A stretch of DNA of 64,000 nucleotides from Centrapalus pauciflorus (GCA_020465985.1 JAANYP010000836.1:176249-240248); one strand, 5' to 3'. Numbered from the stretch's first letter, positions 32,365-43,404 are shown. The notes: generated by a model not told the origin, from the letters alone. Numbers and translations are program-made.

Positions 32365-34406
32365 ATAAAACATCGTTGGGGATGATAACTATATGAATGT
32401 CAAAAGTTCCTCACATCGTGTACACTGCGTACTCCTGCAAAAAGGTTAGAAATGTATTTTCTTGTTTTTGTCAGTCATAACCATCATGATAATGATCTCC
32501 TATGTTACGAGTACTTAGAAAGCTACAATAACTAGACAGAGATAAGATCAAACCATATTTGGCATGTTGAGAGGGTCTGTCAAAGTACTGCAATCAGTAT
32601 CATATAGGTTTGGCCCTGGATCTTGGGTTGCCCCTGCGCTGGAAAGCAAAGCCTCCGGAGCTGGAGGTTTAATCCTGAAGAGTGAAACAACGTCAGGACG
32701 AGACGGACAAGCATTTTTATGTTTTAGCAATATATTATTCAATACCTTTAAGGTTGCCCATCCCCCCTTTTTTATCTCATGGGATTGACAAAATAATTTT
32801 GGTATTGGGTATATATTGGTACTCTGCTATCATCTTGGGATACTATCAATTAAGCAGAACCATAAAACCAATATTGGTATTACCAATCAAGATCATTAGT
32901 TGAGATGTTTAACATTATATTGTGAAATATGTCAAACATTTTTTAGATAATTTATGCTAATTCCTCATGGGATAAGTCATGTATATTCAAAATAGATAAT
33001 TTAAATCAATTGATGCACAGTGACTAATATTTAACCATAAATGCACATGAGCCCTTACCTGACTTAAAGTACGTTGCTTGATTATGTAATACCGGCTCCA
33101 TAGGTTCAAACTCTGATGAAACTTAACTCCCTATATGATGATTCTACCATGCTCTAGAACAAAGGAATGCACTAACGAACAAATTTTTCAAGCCCCATCA
33201 CAAGCAAGAAAAACAAGGTGCTCAATAAGAACACGTCCATTTTAACAATCATGACCCTAAACAAACTCAAAATATGAACTAGTGCTCAATAAACAAGTTA
33301 AATAAACAAGCAGACCTTAAAATTCCAAGAGTTAGACCAGTCAATTAGTGACATTGCAAACCTTAATGGGTGAAACCAAGTAAGAATCAGACTCACATAA
33401 AGATGCTGTCAGACTAATTAAGGTTATTTCATCAATCAGAAATATGGCAAAACCTACAACGATCGAAATGATCCAATATTGCCAACCAGAACAGGTAAAA
33501 CAATCCAAAATATAGCTTAGAACGCCAATGACCCATGGTTTGTCTGAAACAAACAGTTACTTACAATCCCTTGGAATGAAAATTCAACCAAAAACCGTCA
33601 TCAATTACTAAAATAACAAAATTAGTCACCATAAGGGAACAAATTTAATAACCATGAAAGATGGAATGAGACATAATGACCAAAAAGCAGTCATGAGATA
33701 TTGATTGGTGTATACTGAAAATGATGTTCACCAAACATACTACCGATACACAATTGATACAAGTCAAAACCCCATTGATCATTGGTGTAGCAGAGAAAAT
33801 TAATCCTAGAAGGCTAGTTGTGATTTTGACTAGAAATTCGATTGATACACACTTTTCTCCATACCCATTAATCATATTAAAACTGAATTTTAAAGAAAGC
33901 CAGAAATTGAATGCATTCTTCGTTGAGGATGTTTGAATGTGCATTAAATGTAATTATTGCAGATATAAGTGTTTGACGATAAACTTAATTATGATTCTGA
34001 TATTCCAACTATTTTGGAGAGGCATAAGAGGAGTTGTTGTATTGCAGATATATAAAAAGGTAAAAGTATATATCCTTCCCTGAATCTAATCAACGATTTA
34101 CCTTAGCAATTAACATTTTGAAAGCTTACATCCAAACACCCCCTTAATCTTCAATTTTCATAACCCAAAATCATTATCTCATGTCAAAATTTTCCTTCGA
34201 TCAGGTTCTTGTCATTATGCGGGAGAAAAAACTGAATTTAACTCATTTGGGTCCTCTATCAGTAACTGCTCCGGTTACACTTCTAAATGATGAATGTAAT
34301 TCACAATTATGCGACTTAAATCAAACAGTAGTCAGACTTAAATCTACACCCATAGATCAATAAGCAAGTAGAACCTAGAAACCAAACCAGAACACGAAGG
34401 CTAGTT
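32365..34406. other. non-coding interior of the LARD-like element
   Basis: AT-rich, with no gag or pol similarity found in any frame. Only short open frames occur and none matches a family I recognise. Confidence 0.6.
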
Positions 34407-34431
34407 GTTCGAGGTCCCACGGATGGCGCCA
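34407..34431 (-). promoter_or_regulatory. primer-binding site, Lys tRNA type
   Basis: On the minus strand it begins TGGCGCCATCCGTGGGACC two bases after the 5' LTR end. Plant tRNA-Lys 3' ends predict TGGCGCC followed by a CGTGGG block and CTCGAAC, which is met here with a few mismatches. This fixes element orientation as minus. Confidence 0.75.
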
Positions 34432-34433
34432 TT

Positions 34434-35258
34434 TGTTCAAGCGTAGTCCGGCGGGATTTGACGTTGGAGCCGTTCCTTATCGTTCCCGGACTCGGACCAT
34501 AGCTGAAACAACAAGAGAAACTCGTTAGAAGTGGACCCACGGCCGGAGCCCCGGAATCCACCTCCGACGATCAAGTCAGATTTGAACATTATCAATTAAT
34601 AACACAAAACTCAGATCACATTAAATTACATCAATGTCCGAACAATTCAGAATACAATGCAGTATGTAATCATTGTAGCTAAAATTAAATAAACTTACGG
34701 TAGCTTGAACTTAGCCATGGTTGTTGTTAGAGAAACAAACAGAAACAGGAGGAGCGAATGGGAAGCGGGAAAGGGGTTGACGGTTGGCAGCGATTCCGGT
34801 TATGGTGGCGGCGCTGCATCAGGACCCACTGATATGACCCTGATCAGCCACCAACAAGAAGAGAGGCATAGGTGGTTGAGTGTCGAGGGAGACAAATGAA
34901 TCAGTGAGGTGAGCAATGGCGGTGGTGGTGTTATGGCGGCGGCGCCACCTAGGGTTGGGCCGCTACTGTGGTCCCGAGAACAAGAGGAGGAGAGGGGCAG
35001 TGAGAGAGGGAGAGCGAGTAAGAGGGAGGTGGAGATGGAGAGTCAGGAGGTTGGCGTTGTTGGTGAGCGATGGCGGAGGAGCGGCGGCGACGGCCGCTGG
35101 CCGGAGCGGTGGTCATGGAGAAGAGAGGTCCCAGCGAGAAGGGTTGCCTGGGGAGAGGATCACGTATCTGCTCCCTATATTCAGAAAAGTTGCTATCCCC
35201 AAAATAAACATGGGCTTTTGGGTCCAACCCAATATTGATAATGTGACCCACATCATCA
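34434..35258 (-). repeat. 5' LTR of the LARD-like element
   Basis: 825 bp; matches 30495-31301, with an extra block of roughly 18 bp of GGTGGT/GGCGGC in the GC-rich part (about 34920-34945) and scattered substitutions. Confidence 0.9.
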
Positions 35259-35263
35259 GTATT

Positions 35264-35557
35264 GAAGAAAAATTATCACTCTATTTTAGCAACACATTTA
35301 CTCATTGCTAAAGATTTCATAAGCATTTAACAAATAATTTCTTAAAATTAGCTACTACTATATTTGTTACCAAATATATTAAACTCTCAATCTAGCAACC
35401 ATGTTTAGTCATTGATGTTTATATCAATATTGAATTGAAAACTCTCACTGTATTTTCGCAACCAAATTAGTCATTGCTCTTATAAATACTCTTAATTAAA
35501 AAACTCGATGAATGGTATCCATTTTATCATTAATTTGCTTAATCTGTTGCTGTCTTT
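35264..35557. repeat. array of GCAATGACTAAAT / ATTTAGTCATTGC words
   Basis: Words such as TTTAGCAAC, TTTAGTCATTG, TTAGTCATTGC recur here and just left of the LARD-like element (30420-30455, TAGCAATGACTAAAT), so that element inserted into this older repeat. Both orientations are present and can pair. Confidence 0.5.
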
Positions 35558-36070
35558 AAGGGTGTTATTGGGGTGGGTTAAATTGGTATCGGTTTATTTG
35601 GTTCGTGTTATTAAGGGTACGTGTGGTTAGTTAGCCGAACCCTAACCAAATAAGAGAATGGATTACTTAGTTTTGGGTATCAGGTTATACGGTTTGGAAT
35701 AAATGAGTTATTTAGTTTGGGTATAAAAAATGAAAATCTCTGCAAAATAGTTTAAACGTGTTTAATGAATTGGATAATTCGGATAAAATGTGTTAAATGA
35801 TTTACGTATATAGATATTTACATTATATGTATAAACAATTCTAATTTTAATTATAAACAAATCTACAAAATGACAAATATATATATATATTTAGGTTATT
35901 TGGGTACCCGAATAAACAAGAATTCTACCTATAAACCGAACTGAATTACTTATTCGGGTACCATTTAAACCGAATAAGAAAACATGAAAACCGAATAATC
36001 CAACTAATTTAACCCGATTAAGGTTCAGTTCAGATGGGTTATTTGGGTTCGGTTATTTCGCACACCCCTG
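35558..36070. mobile_element. GGTGTTATT...ACACCCC element rich in GGTTCGGTT/AACCGAA words
   Basis: Begins AAGGGTGTTATTGGGG and ends TTCGCACACCCCTGG, with complementary word arrays near both ends and an AT-rich middle. Same design as 22915-23571. No coding. Confidence 0.5.
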
Positions 36071-36079
36071 GCCCTAGCA

Positions 36080-36239
36080 TTTTTTTTGAACGACAAACTA
36101 TCCTGTTGCTAGTCCTAAACTACTTCTTTATCATAAGACTTATTTTCACCACCTAAATTACAACTTGCCTTCGACGAGAGTCAAACCTGTGACCTCTCAC
36201 TTATACCTTACCGCCAGGCCAAAGGCCATTTGGGCCGGG
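36080..36239 (-). mobile_element. SINE, second copy
   Basis: On the minus strand: a GGCCTTTGGCCTGGCGGTAAG head, B-box GGTTTGACTCTC (36176-36187), GAAGGCAAGTT, TTTAGGTGGTG, AAGTAGTTTAGGACTAG and a short A tail. These blocks occur in the same order in the SINE at 27427. No clear target duplication found. Confidence 0.8.
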
Positions 36240-36463
36240 CCCTCCAGGATGTACGCCACCTCCTACTTCTTGGCTTGCCAAAGTTGAAGTTCTAAGGTGA
36301 TAACTTGACTATTATTTTGTTATACAATATACAAAGTTTTTGTGTTTCTATTATAACTTTTAATGTTTTTTGCTTTACAGATATTTGAACGTGTCATTAT
36401 GATCGCATTAATTTTATCTACATTTTAATATAAAATTTATTATCATACCAGCTATTTTTAAAA

Positions 36464-36981
36464 GGGATAATTGCGCAAAAAACCAACAACTTGTCAGTTT
36501 TTTGTGATTAAAACCCCAAACCATTTTCCGTTGCATAAAAAACCCCGAACTAACTAAAAAAATCAGTAAATTAAGGTTTTATCAAAGGGTAACCGGTTAA
36601 ATCCGGTTTTTAAATCCTACGTGGACCGGTAAATAACTTACGTGAAATAAATTTTAATTGTTGAAATCGGTTGTCAAGTATTACACATCATTTAAACCCT
36701 CGTTGATGATGTATTCCCGTTTAAAAAGTACAATTAAAAATTATCAACGATAGTTTAAATGATTTGTAATACTTGACACCGGTTTCAACAATTAAAATTT
36801 ATTCCACGTATGTTATTTACCGGTCCACGTAGGATTAATAATCGGTTTCAATCGGTTACTCATTGATAAAACCTTAATTTACAAATTTTAGTTAGTTTGG
36901 GGTTTTCTATGCAACGAAAAATGGTTTGGGGTTTTAATCACAAAAAACCGTCAAGTTTGGGGTTTTTTACATAGTTATCCC
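36464..36981. mobile_element. foldback Mutator-like miniature element, 518 bp
   Basis: Flanked by a perfect 9 bp duplication TTTTTAAAA (36455-36463 and 36982-36990). The element is essentially two arms of about 250 bp in inverted orientation (GGGATAATTGCGC... and its mirrored end ...ATAGTTATCCC) around a short centre near 36727. Matching blocks include TTTTTTGTGATTAAAACCCC, CCTACGTGGACCGGTAAATA and TTTTAATTGTTGAAA. A transcript would form a long, nearly complete hairpin. Confidence 0.88.
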
Positions 36982-37203
36982 TTTTTAAAATAACAACTTT
37001 TTATTATATTTTTTGTACATAATATATAACTGTTTTGTAGTTCTATTATAAATTTTAACATATATTCTTTAATAAAAATTTAAATATATCATTATGATCA
37101 CATTGTTTTTTTTACATTCTGATGTAAAATTTATTACTCTCGAACTATTTTTAAAACGAACAAATTTTTATAATAGTCTTTTGATTTTTATATAATAGAT
37201 AAA

Positions 37204-37779
37204 CTAGTTTATTACCCGCGTGCTACACGGGATATTTAAGTAACTAGATTTAAACTTTGGTACTTGAGAAAGAAAATCTTCGATAAAAAGCTATGGGGCG
37301 TTTGGTTAATGGATTTTCTGGGATTTCTTGGGATTTGCATTTGAAATCTTGTGTTTGATTCACAGATTTCAGTATGGATTTAAAATCCCAAAATTTCATA
37401 AATTTCACCTTTCTTTGTTATTTAAAAACACAGTCTCCCCCTAGGATATTAAATATCAGTTGCATTGCATTCTTCAGACTAACAAATTTTTCCAAAAGAT
37501 AACACAAATTATATGACAAAATCCTGATAAATGAAAAATGCTGCATAATGCAAATCTTTTGACAGAATACAAATCTCAGGGGAAAAAAATTACGAACCAA
37601 ACGCCCCCTAAAAGTAAATGATTCCCTAGTTAGAAGATTTGTTATAAATAAATTACTTTAAATTTCTTGTTTTATTAATGAAAATTATAGAATACACATG
37701 TCATATCCTTGTTAATCCAAGTGGTAGTCTATTTAATCATCATGTGACAAGTAGTTACTCTTATAATATAATAGATAGA
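37204..37779 (-). mobile_element. short non-autonomous Helitron
   Basis: On the minus strand the left end is A|TCTATCTATTATATTATAAG (37779 or 37775), and the right end is a GC hairpin CCCGTGTAGCACGCGGG followed by TAATAAACTAG|T (37204). TC start, CTRR end, a hairpin about 10 bases before the end, and insertion between A and T are Helitron hallmarks. No RepHel frame, so it is non-autonomous. It carries a miniature element (37294-37608). Confidence 0.7.
37294..37608. mobile_element. miniature inverted-repeat element, GGGGCGTTTGGTT ends
   Basis: Ends GGGGCGTTTGGTT (left) and AACCAAACGCCCC (right) are perfectly complementary over 13 bases. Interior about 290 bp, AT-rich, itself partly self-complementary (TTGGGATTTGCATTTG / CAAATCT). 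The target duplication is not clear. Lies within the Helitron. Confidence 0.7.
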
Positions 37780-37967
37780 TGTTTTGTTTTTCTGTTATAA
37801 CTTTTAATAGTTACTTTTTAATACTTTTCAAAATTCAACATTTTTACATTCTTTTATATATAAAATAAATATCATTAATTACTTTATTTGATACAATAAT
37901 ATATTTTTTGGTACATTAAGTTATATAATTTATTATATCATTGTCTCGTTTTTTAATAGTGTATCAA

Positions 37968-39085
37968 TGTTACTGACGAGCCGTCGTTGTCGTTGTGGCC
38001 CGTAGAAATAACCTTAAATCTAACTTTTTAGCGTAGTGAAGTAAGGGTCGAATCCGCATGGAGCGTGTAGGTTAGTTAGGGTTAACTTAGCTAGTTTCTT
38101 TAGTTTATTGACAGCGATTATATTGTGAATTAAGTGATTTGTTTGGAATAATGGTTACGGCTAAATTATAAGTAAAACAACGGCAAACAATTAACAAATC
38201 GATTAACAAGAAATTTAAAAGACAACCATTCGCGGATTCACTACGACATAAGTTATTATCCAATTGAATCTCATGTAACGGTCACATAAACATAACCGAT
38301 TACTTAATCATATTACTCGTAAATAATTTAACCAATAAATCTCGGCATAGCGCATGCAACATTCATTACTTGTCTTAATCCCTAAACTAATGGACTCGGC
38401 ACAAATAATAATATCACTATGAACTATCTTGCTTTTACCAATTAAACCAATTACTCATAACACAACCAAATGTATAATAATCACACATAATATTCAAGTA
38501 TCCAAATATATCAATACATAAACAAATATTCAAAAGGGTAAAACTTAGCCGTAGATCCTCCGCAAATGGCTATGGCGGTTTAGCCGCTCATCGTGCGCTC
38601 TTCAACGGGAATGGTTGGAGACATCATCATAGGCTCAAACGGATGCAATCCACCGTCTTCGTAATCAGATCGTGAATAAACTCCAGCAGGGCTTCGAAGG
38701 TTTTTTCAACACTCCAGGTCTCCAAAAAAACGATAGCAAATGACCTCTATTTATAGAGGACGAGATTTTTAGGATTTTGGGCTCAAAAACATGTTTCCAG
38801 GCTTTTTACGCCGCAGAGGCGTAGCCCTGCGCCCCCCTGCGCCCGGGGTACGCTAGCCTGCGCTGGAACTGATCTGGAACTCGAAATTTACTGTTTTGGA
38901 GCGTAGGGTGGGCGTAGCCCTACTCCCCGACCTGCTCGGTTCGCGCTGAATTTTCTCGTGGTGCTTTGAAATGACTTCCGGACCCTGAAACACAAATATG
39001 AGGTAAAAGTATGATAGTTATGAAGTAGATGTGCATATAAGAGCCTTTAAAACTACTGAAAACACACAATAATACAGTCTTATCA
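37968..39085 (-). repeat. LTR remnant of a Tat/Athila-type gypsy element
   Basis: On the minus strand it runs TGATAAGACTG...CAGTAACA (TG...CA), 1.1 kb. It is preceded on that strand by internal sequence ending in a polypurine tract, TTAAGTTGGGGAGGTT (39086-39101), so this is a 3' LTR. I recall this tract style from Tat/Athila lineages; the lineage call is inference. The rest of the element is missing; another LTR begins at 39139. Confidence 0.6.
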
Positions 39086-39138
39086 AACCTCCCCAACTTA
39101 AATCTTGATCGTCCCCGAGCAAGCCTTAGAATCAGAAC

Positions 39139-39667
39139 TGTAACACCCCAAATAATTAGGAAGTTATTATATCCCTAATAATGGTGAGTTAATATAATTA
39201 TGGAAAAATCTATTATTAATTGGAAATAATAGTAATATTAACTAAAGAGGTAACTAATTTTATTGAGACTTGTATGATAAAAAGAATGTATAATGCGGTG
39301 TTTGAATGTGATTAGTATGATTATGTCAAATTATCCATTTGGGTATTAAAGTTTGAGAAAATGTGAATTAGAGCATTATAGTTGTATTTTCAAATGAAAA
39401 GAAGAATGGGAATGGTGTATTGTGTCAATTGATGAAGGTTAGCGGGTGGGATTGGCCAAAGGCCAAAATCCTTTTCCTCCTCCCCCTTATTTTCGTCCAA
39501 CACCTCAAACACACACACACACACACCTTCATTTATTTTCAAAAGAAAGAAGAGAGAAAAGAAGGAAGGAGTTAGGGTTTGGGTATGTGTTGACCAAGTG
39601 TGAAGATTTAAAGCTTAGTAATCACATTTTGTTATCTTGGAAGGTATAATCATCTTCTTCATCTCCT
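39139..39667 (+). repeat. gypsy-type LTR, left part, interrupted by copia B
   Basis: Begins TGTAACACCCC like other gypsy LTRs here. It has an AT-rich U3, a purine-rich leader (39540-39570) and a donor-like GGAAG|GTATAATC at 39643. It ends at the CTCCT duplication (39663-39667) where copia B inserted and resumes at 60624. Confidence 0.65.
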
Positions 39668-40323
39668 TGTTGGTACACCCTGTGTGACGATAGCAGTCTA
39701 AGTCGTATTAGCATTTTGTCTAAGTCATGTTACATAGTATTGAATACTAACTAGTGTTTGATATATGTGTTTATATGTGTTTGATAGTTATTGATTGTAT
39801 GTTTGAACTTGATGTAATGTATTACAAGAAGTTCAAACATAAAGTCCAAAGATTAATTCAAACATAAGTTAAGCATATGTTCAAATAAAAGTTTGACTTG
39901 TGAAAATCGAATTTAGTGCATATTCAAATTTACACATAAGGCAGATTCAAATTTGGTACAAATTCGAATGAGGCAGTTTCGAGTTTGTCAAGGGGACAAA
40001 TTCGAATGGGCCTTGGGCCTGTTTCGAGTTTGGCCCATGACAAACTCGAATGAGCCTCTATAATTAGGGTTTAACTCGAATCATTAGAAGACTTTTGCAG
40101 AATTCGTGTGAGCAATTAGCAAAAGGCGATCTCGAGTTTATCAGCTGATATTGTGTTCGTTCGGAGAGAATCATCGCGTAGGTTCGTTCGTGGTCGATCG
40201 TACAACGTTGTGGTAGTCTTCGTGTTCCGTGTGAGTGTTATATCCGTCAAGCCGCTAACGAGGATTCCGCACTCGTTGGTGTGTGTCGCGTCTAGATAGA
40301 TCTGTTAATTACAAGACCTTACA
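39668..40323 (+). repeat. 5' LTR of copia B
   Basis: TGTTGGTACACC...ACCTTACA. 39900-40085 is a cluster of TTCGAA, CTCGAA and TTCGAG words. Matches 59963-60618 without indels. Confidence 0.95.
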
Positions 40324-40325
40324 AG

Positions 40326-40337
40326 TGGTATCAGAGC
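40326..40337 (+). promoter_or_regulatory. primer-binding site of copia B, initiator Met tRNA
   Basis: TGGTATCAGAGC, an exact 12-base match to the complement of the plant initiator tRNA 3' end, two bases after the LTR. Confidence 0.95.
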
Positions 40338-40972
40338 CTTCGGGGTGTTCTTATACATCCTAGGTTTCTTGACGCTTTTGGACGGTTAATCTCACGTGTT
40401 TTTGTGTTTTTCGAGCTTATCAAATTGGAATCCGGGAAATACTTTGTTGTAGTTCACATTTTTTTATCAAAACCAATATTTTTACTTGTAAAAATATTGA
40501 TTTAATCTGAAAAACGTGAAAAACTTGAGGTATTAGCCGTTTCTCGAATTTGCGGCGCTCGACTTTGTTAAGGAGAAATTAAGGTTTTGCTCATTTTCGA
40601 GTTTGACCAAAATACGCTCCTTTCGAGTTTCCTAAAAGTGATTTCGATTTTAGCCATTTCGAGTTTACTTTAGGTTTCGACTTTGCACTAAAGTCGAATA
40701 GGGAGCTTCGAGTTTAACTGGGTTTTGAGTTTGAGTAGCTTTCGAATTTAACTGGAATTTCGACTTTAGAGACCTTCGACTTTGTCATCACTTTCGAATT
40801 TAATTGGATTTAAAAACTTAACTCGAATTTAATCCCAAATAGGTTTGAAATTAATTAGATTCGAATTTACCTAAATTCGAAAGAATTAATTTAAATTAAT
40901 TTCGAATTAAATTAATTAAGTTTAGATTCAATTATCTTTGAAACAATTACAAGTCTACAACGATTTCTGGAG
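40338..40972 (+). promoter_or_regulatory. copia B leader with TCGA-word array
   Basis: Untranslated leader. From about 40550 to 40905 it holds some twenty words of the TTCGAG/TTCGAA/TTCGACT type, continuing the style of its LTR. RNA folding or methylation roles are possible; nothing is proven. Confidence 0.6.
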
Positions 40973-41359
40973 ATGGATCACGAGGTCTGAAAAGCAAATA
41001 CTCCGCCAAAATTGATGAAACTTGAAGATAATTACTGGTGGAAGGATCGGTTTGCCGACTTCACGCGCTTTAACGATATGCACATGTGGATTTGTATCGA
41101 CGAAGGATACATTCCACCGACAGCTGAGATCGAGGGACGACAAAAGGTTGTTCCTTATTCTAAAATGAAGGATGATGACAAAAAGCTGTTTGAAGCAGAG
41201 AACCGTGCATACGCTATCATAAGAATGGCGTTACCTCAGGACATACTACACACTTTCCGAAATCTATAAAGACAGCGAAAGAGCTGTGGGAGGCATTGGA
41301 AAAAAGGTGTGAGGGTAACCCGAGGGTTAGAAGGAAACGTATGGAGATGCTCAAGCAGC
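40973..41359 (+). pseudogene. copia B gag, N-terminal part before gypsy insertion
   Basis: The ATG at 40973 is soon followed by a stop in its frame (TGA, 40988); the main frame from 41012 gives NYWWKDRFADFTRF and MHMWICIDEGYIPP, the usual copia gag start. A further frameshift near 41269 leads to TAKELWEALEKRCEGNP and MLKQ, where the gypsy element interrupts the gene after the GCAGC target. It continues at 48791 without loss: codons on the two sides join cleanly apart from the duplicated 5 bases. Confidence 0.85.
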
Positions 41360-41617
41360 TGTAACATCCTCGGATTTATTTTTGATGTATTTTGATTAAT
41401 TAGGTGGAAAGTTATGTATTTAAGTTGAATTTGGGCGATTATTATGCATATTGGATATTTAGCAAATTTGTTACTATTTTTAAGAAAATTGAACTCAGAA
41501 TCAATTTTGTGGAAAATTAAGATTATAAAAGTTATTTATGACAATTCTAAGATTAAATCAGTATTTTATGGAACCGGTTAGGTCGAGTGGTGAAATGTGC
41601 AAAAATGACGAAAATAG

Positions 41618-41626
41618 TATATAAAG
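41618..41626 (+). promoter_or_regulatory. TATA box of nested gypsy 5' LTR
   Basis: TATATAAAG, followed about 45-75 bases later by TTTTCTCTCTACATCTCTC, a likely pyrimidine-rich start region. Identical copy at 47022-47030 in the 3' LTR. Confidence 0.7.
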
Positions 41627-41802
41627 GGCAATAGGCTTCATTTTTCTAGTTTACACTATCTCACTAGAAATTTTCTCTCTACATCTCTCTAAGATATATT
41701 ACAAACCGACCGTCAGATTTTCGAGAATTATACGTCATCGGAAAGATATCGAAGAGTACAACAACAATCTACAAACGGATTTCAGATTTCATACGAATTG
41801 AG

Positions 41803-43066
41803 GTAAGAATCGAACCTTTTTAGTTTATGGTTTCGGTTTTAAAGTAACTAAGAATTCGAATCTATCATTTTATGCAAATTTAAGTTTGTTTTGCTTGAAA
41901 TGTTGCTGGATTATGATACTATATGCATAGTAGAATCGAATATATGCATCATACATGATATAACACTGATTTTAGGCCTTAGAAATGAAGGATTTAAGTT
42001 GAAATGATGAACAGACTCGAATATGTCAAGAACAGAGTCGAAATGTAAGAACAGACTCGAGTTTGGTGCTAGATTCGAAGGTGTACCATCAGATTCTAAG
42101 GGGGGGTTCGAATCTGATGATAAACTCGAAGGCCAGTTCGAATCTGATGATAGATTCGAAGAAGGGTTCGAATCTGATGGTAGGGTTCGAATCTGATGAT
42201 TAATTTCGAATCTAACCCATTAAATTCGAGTTTAATGCCTAAAATTGAGAAATAGACTCTCTAAACTTGTGTATTTTGAATGAAACTCATAAACAACACG
42301 TAGAATAGCACGAGTTATATAAAGGATGATATATGAACATGAAATGGGTTCAAACTTAGTTATAGTTCGAATTTGGATATAGACCCTAAATGTGGGAAAA
42401 TATCGCCAAACTTATGAAACTGGATTTCGAAGATTTAAACGGTTATTGATATGAGGCATTGATGTAATTAATGTAACAGGTCCCTTGTGGTGTTGTTTAA
42501 CCCACAGTGGGGTACTTGGTGGATCCGGTTGAAAGGCCACGGAGAAATAATATTGGTTATCATTTATTTACGCACCCACTGTGAGTACCTTTGATTTTAG
42601 CATGTTTACATCTGCTTTATGTTTGCTAGGCCTGCTGAGGCATGTTGTTTCACTTTCGTTTGGCATTCTACTAACATGCGTATATATAATGATGCACATT
42701 CACATTTTGTTGCATGTCCTTTCATTTGTTGTGCATCCTGTTGATGATGATGGACCTGTGTGGTCGCATCTGTACTCTGATGTTACTGTGCTATATGAGC
42801 CAAGAGTTTGACACCTCTATGGCCAGGATAGACAGTATGACATCCCCGATGGTATTTTTGCCTCAGTATGGTGGATTTCTTAATGCCGAGTGTCAACTCG
42901 AAGGGGCTGCGGGCCTAGGTTTGCGTACCTTGGGTGCGTGTGGAGTATACGGTATGTGTTACCGGGGTTACTCCGGGTGGCATCATAAAGATATGTTGAA
43001 TGCGTAAAATCATATGGTATTCACTAAGCAATCGCTTACCCTTTTAGTTGTTGAATTTTTTTGCAG
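41803..43066 (+). other. putative intron inside gypsy LTR
   Basis: GTAAGAATC at the start (after GAG) and a poly-T tract plus GCAG at the end, 1264 bp, with CACTAAGC and CTTACC as branch-site candidates 30-42 bases upstream of the acceptor. If spliced, most of the LTR-derived leader, including the TTCGAA cluster, is removed from the RNA that gives gag. Equivalent sites: 47207-48469, 7140-5914 (minus), 62362-63984. Confidence 0.4.
42015..42235. repeat. TTCGAATCTGATG minisatellite in gypsy LTR
   Basis: About four imperfect 30 bp units of TTCGAATCTGATGAT plus flanking CTCGAA/TTCGAG words. Copy at 47419-47639; looser relatives at 2366-2622 and 6724-6926. Confidence 0.8.
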
Positions 43067-43392
43067 GAAAAGGGAAGTCTTCTGCTGGACATTCTCGTTA
43101 GGCCATTTGAGAAGATTTGGAAGAAATTTGTTACTTAATCGGTATTTACGTTGTGGAACAGATGTTATAATATGTTTGGGATGATTGTAATAATTGCATT
43201 TGGATATGTAGACTTAGTTATGGTACCTTGTAGCACCATAGGGTGTTTGACACTTTTGCACTACTTTTATTTTATGTTTTTAATGCTTCCGCACTAAAAT
43301 CTAGGTTATCAGATCATTATGTACTGTTTGATGGTGATAAAATCCTGGGAGATTGTAATTGGTGGTTGTTGTGGCAAGGGTGTCACACGAGA

Positions 43393-43404
43393 TGGTATCA
43401 GAGC
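43393..43404 (+). promoter_or_regulatory. primer-binding site of nested gypsy, initiator Met tRNA
   Basis: TGGTATCAGAGC, exact 12-base match, five bases after the LTR end. Confidence 0.95.

Larger units (their letters stand above)
30495..35258 (-). mobile_element. complete non-coding LTR element (LARD-like), 4.76 kb
   Basis: Two LTRs (30495-31301 and 34434-35258) in direct orientation are bounded by a perfect 5 bp duplication GTATT (30490-30494 and 35259-35263). The element reads on the minus strand: 5' LTR at the right, a Lys-type primer site at 34407-34431, polypurine tract at 31302-31316, 3' LTR at the left. The 3.1 kb interior has no gag or pol and carries a minisatellite (31703-32364). 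It must have moved using enzymes from another element. LTRs differ by roughly 2 percent by eye plus an insertion of about 18 bp. Confidence 0.92.
41360..43387 (+). repeat. 5' LTR of nested gypsy
   Basis: TGTAACATCC...GTGTCACA, 2028 bp. TATA box TATATAAAG at 41618-41626; CT-rich start region 41670-41695; donor-like GAG|GTAAGAAT at 41800-41808; TTCGAATCTGATG repeats (starts 42108, 42138, 42168, 42186); two CCCAC(A/T)GTG boxes (42501, 42577); CACTAAGC at 43022; acceptor-like TTTTTTTGCAG|GAAAAG ending 43066. Short open frames within it are not genes. Confidence 0.95.

Noticed and set aside
36068..36250. Target duplication for the second SINE (GGCCCT on both sides)
   Set aside because: Only six bases match, in a GC-rich context; too weak to claim.
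42581..43007. Open frames in the gypsy LTRs (also 47985-48410 and 6381-5976)
   Set aside because: They lie between the putative donor and acceptor in LTR sequence, are broken in one copy by a one-base gap, and match no domain.
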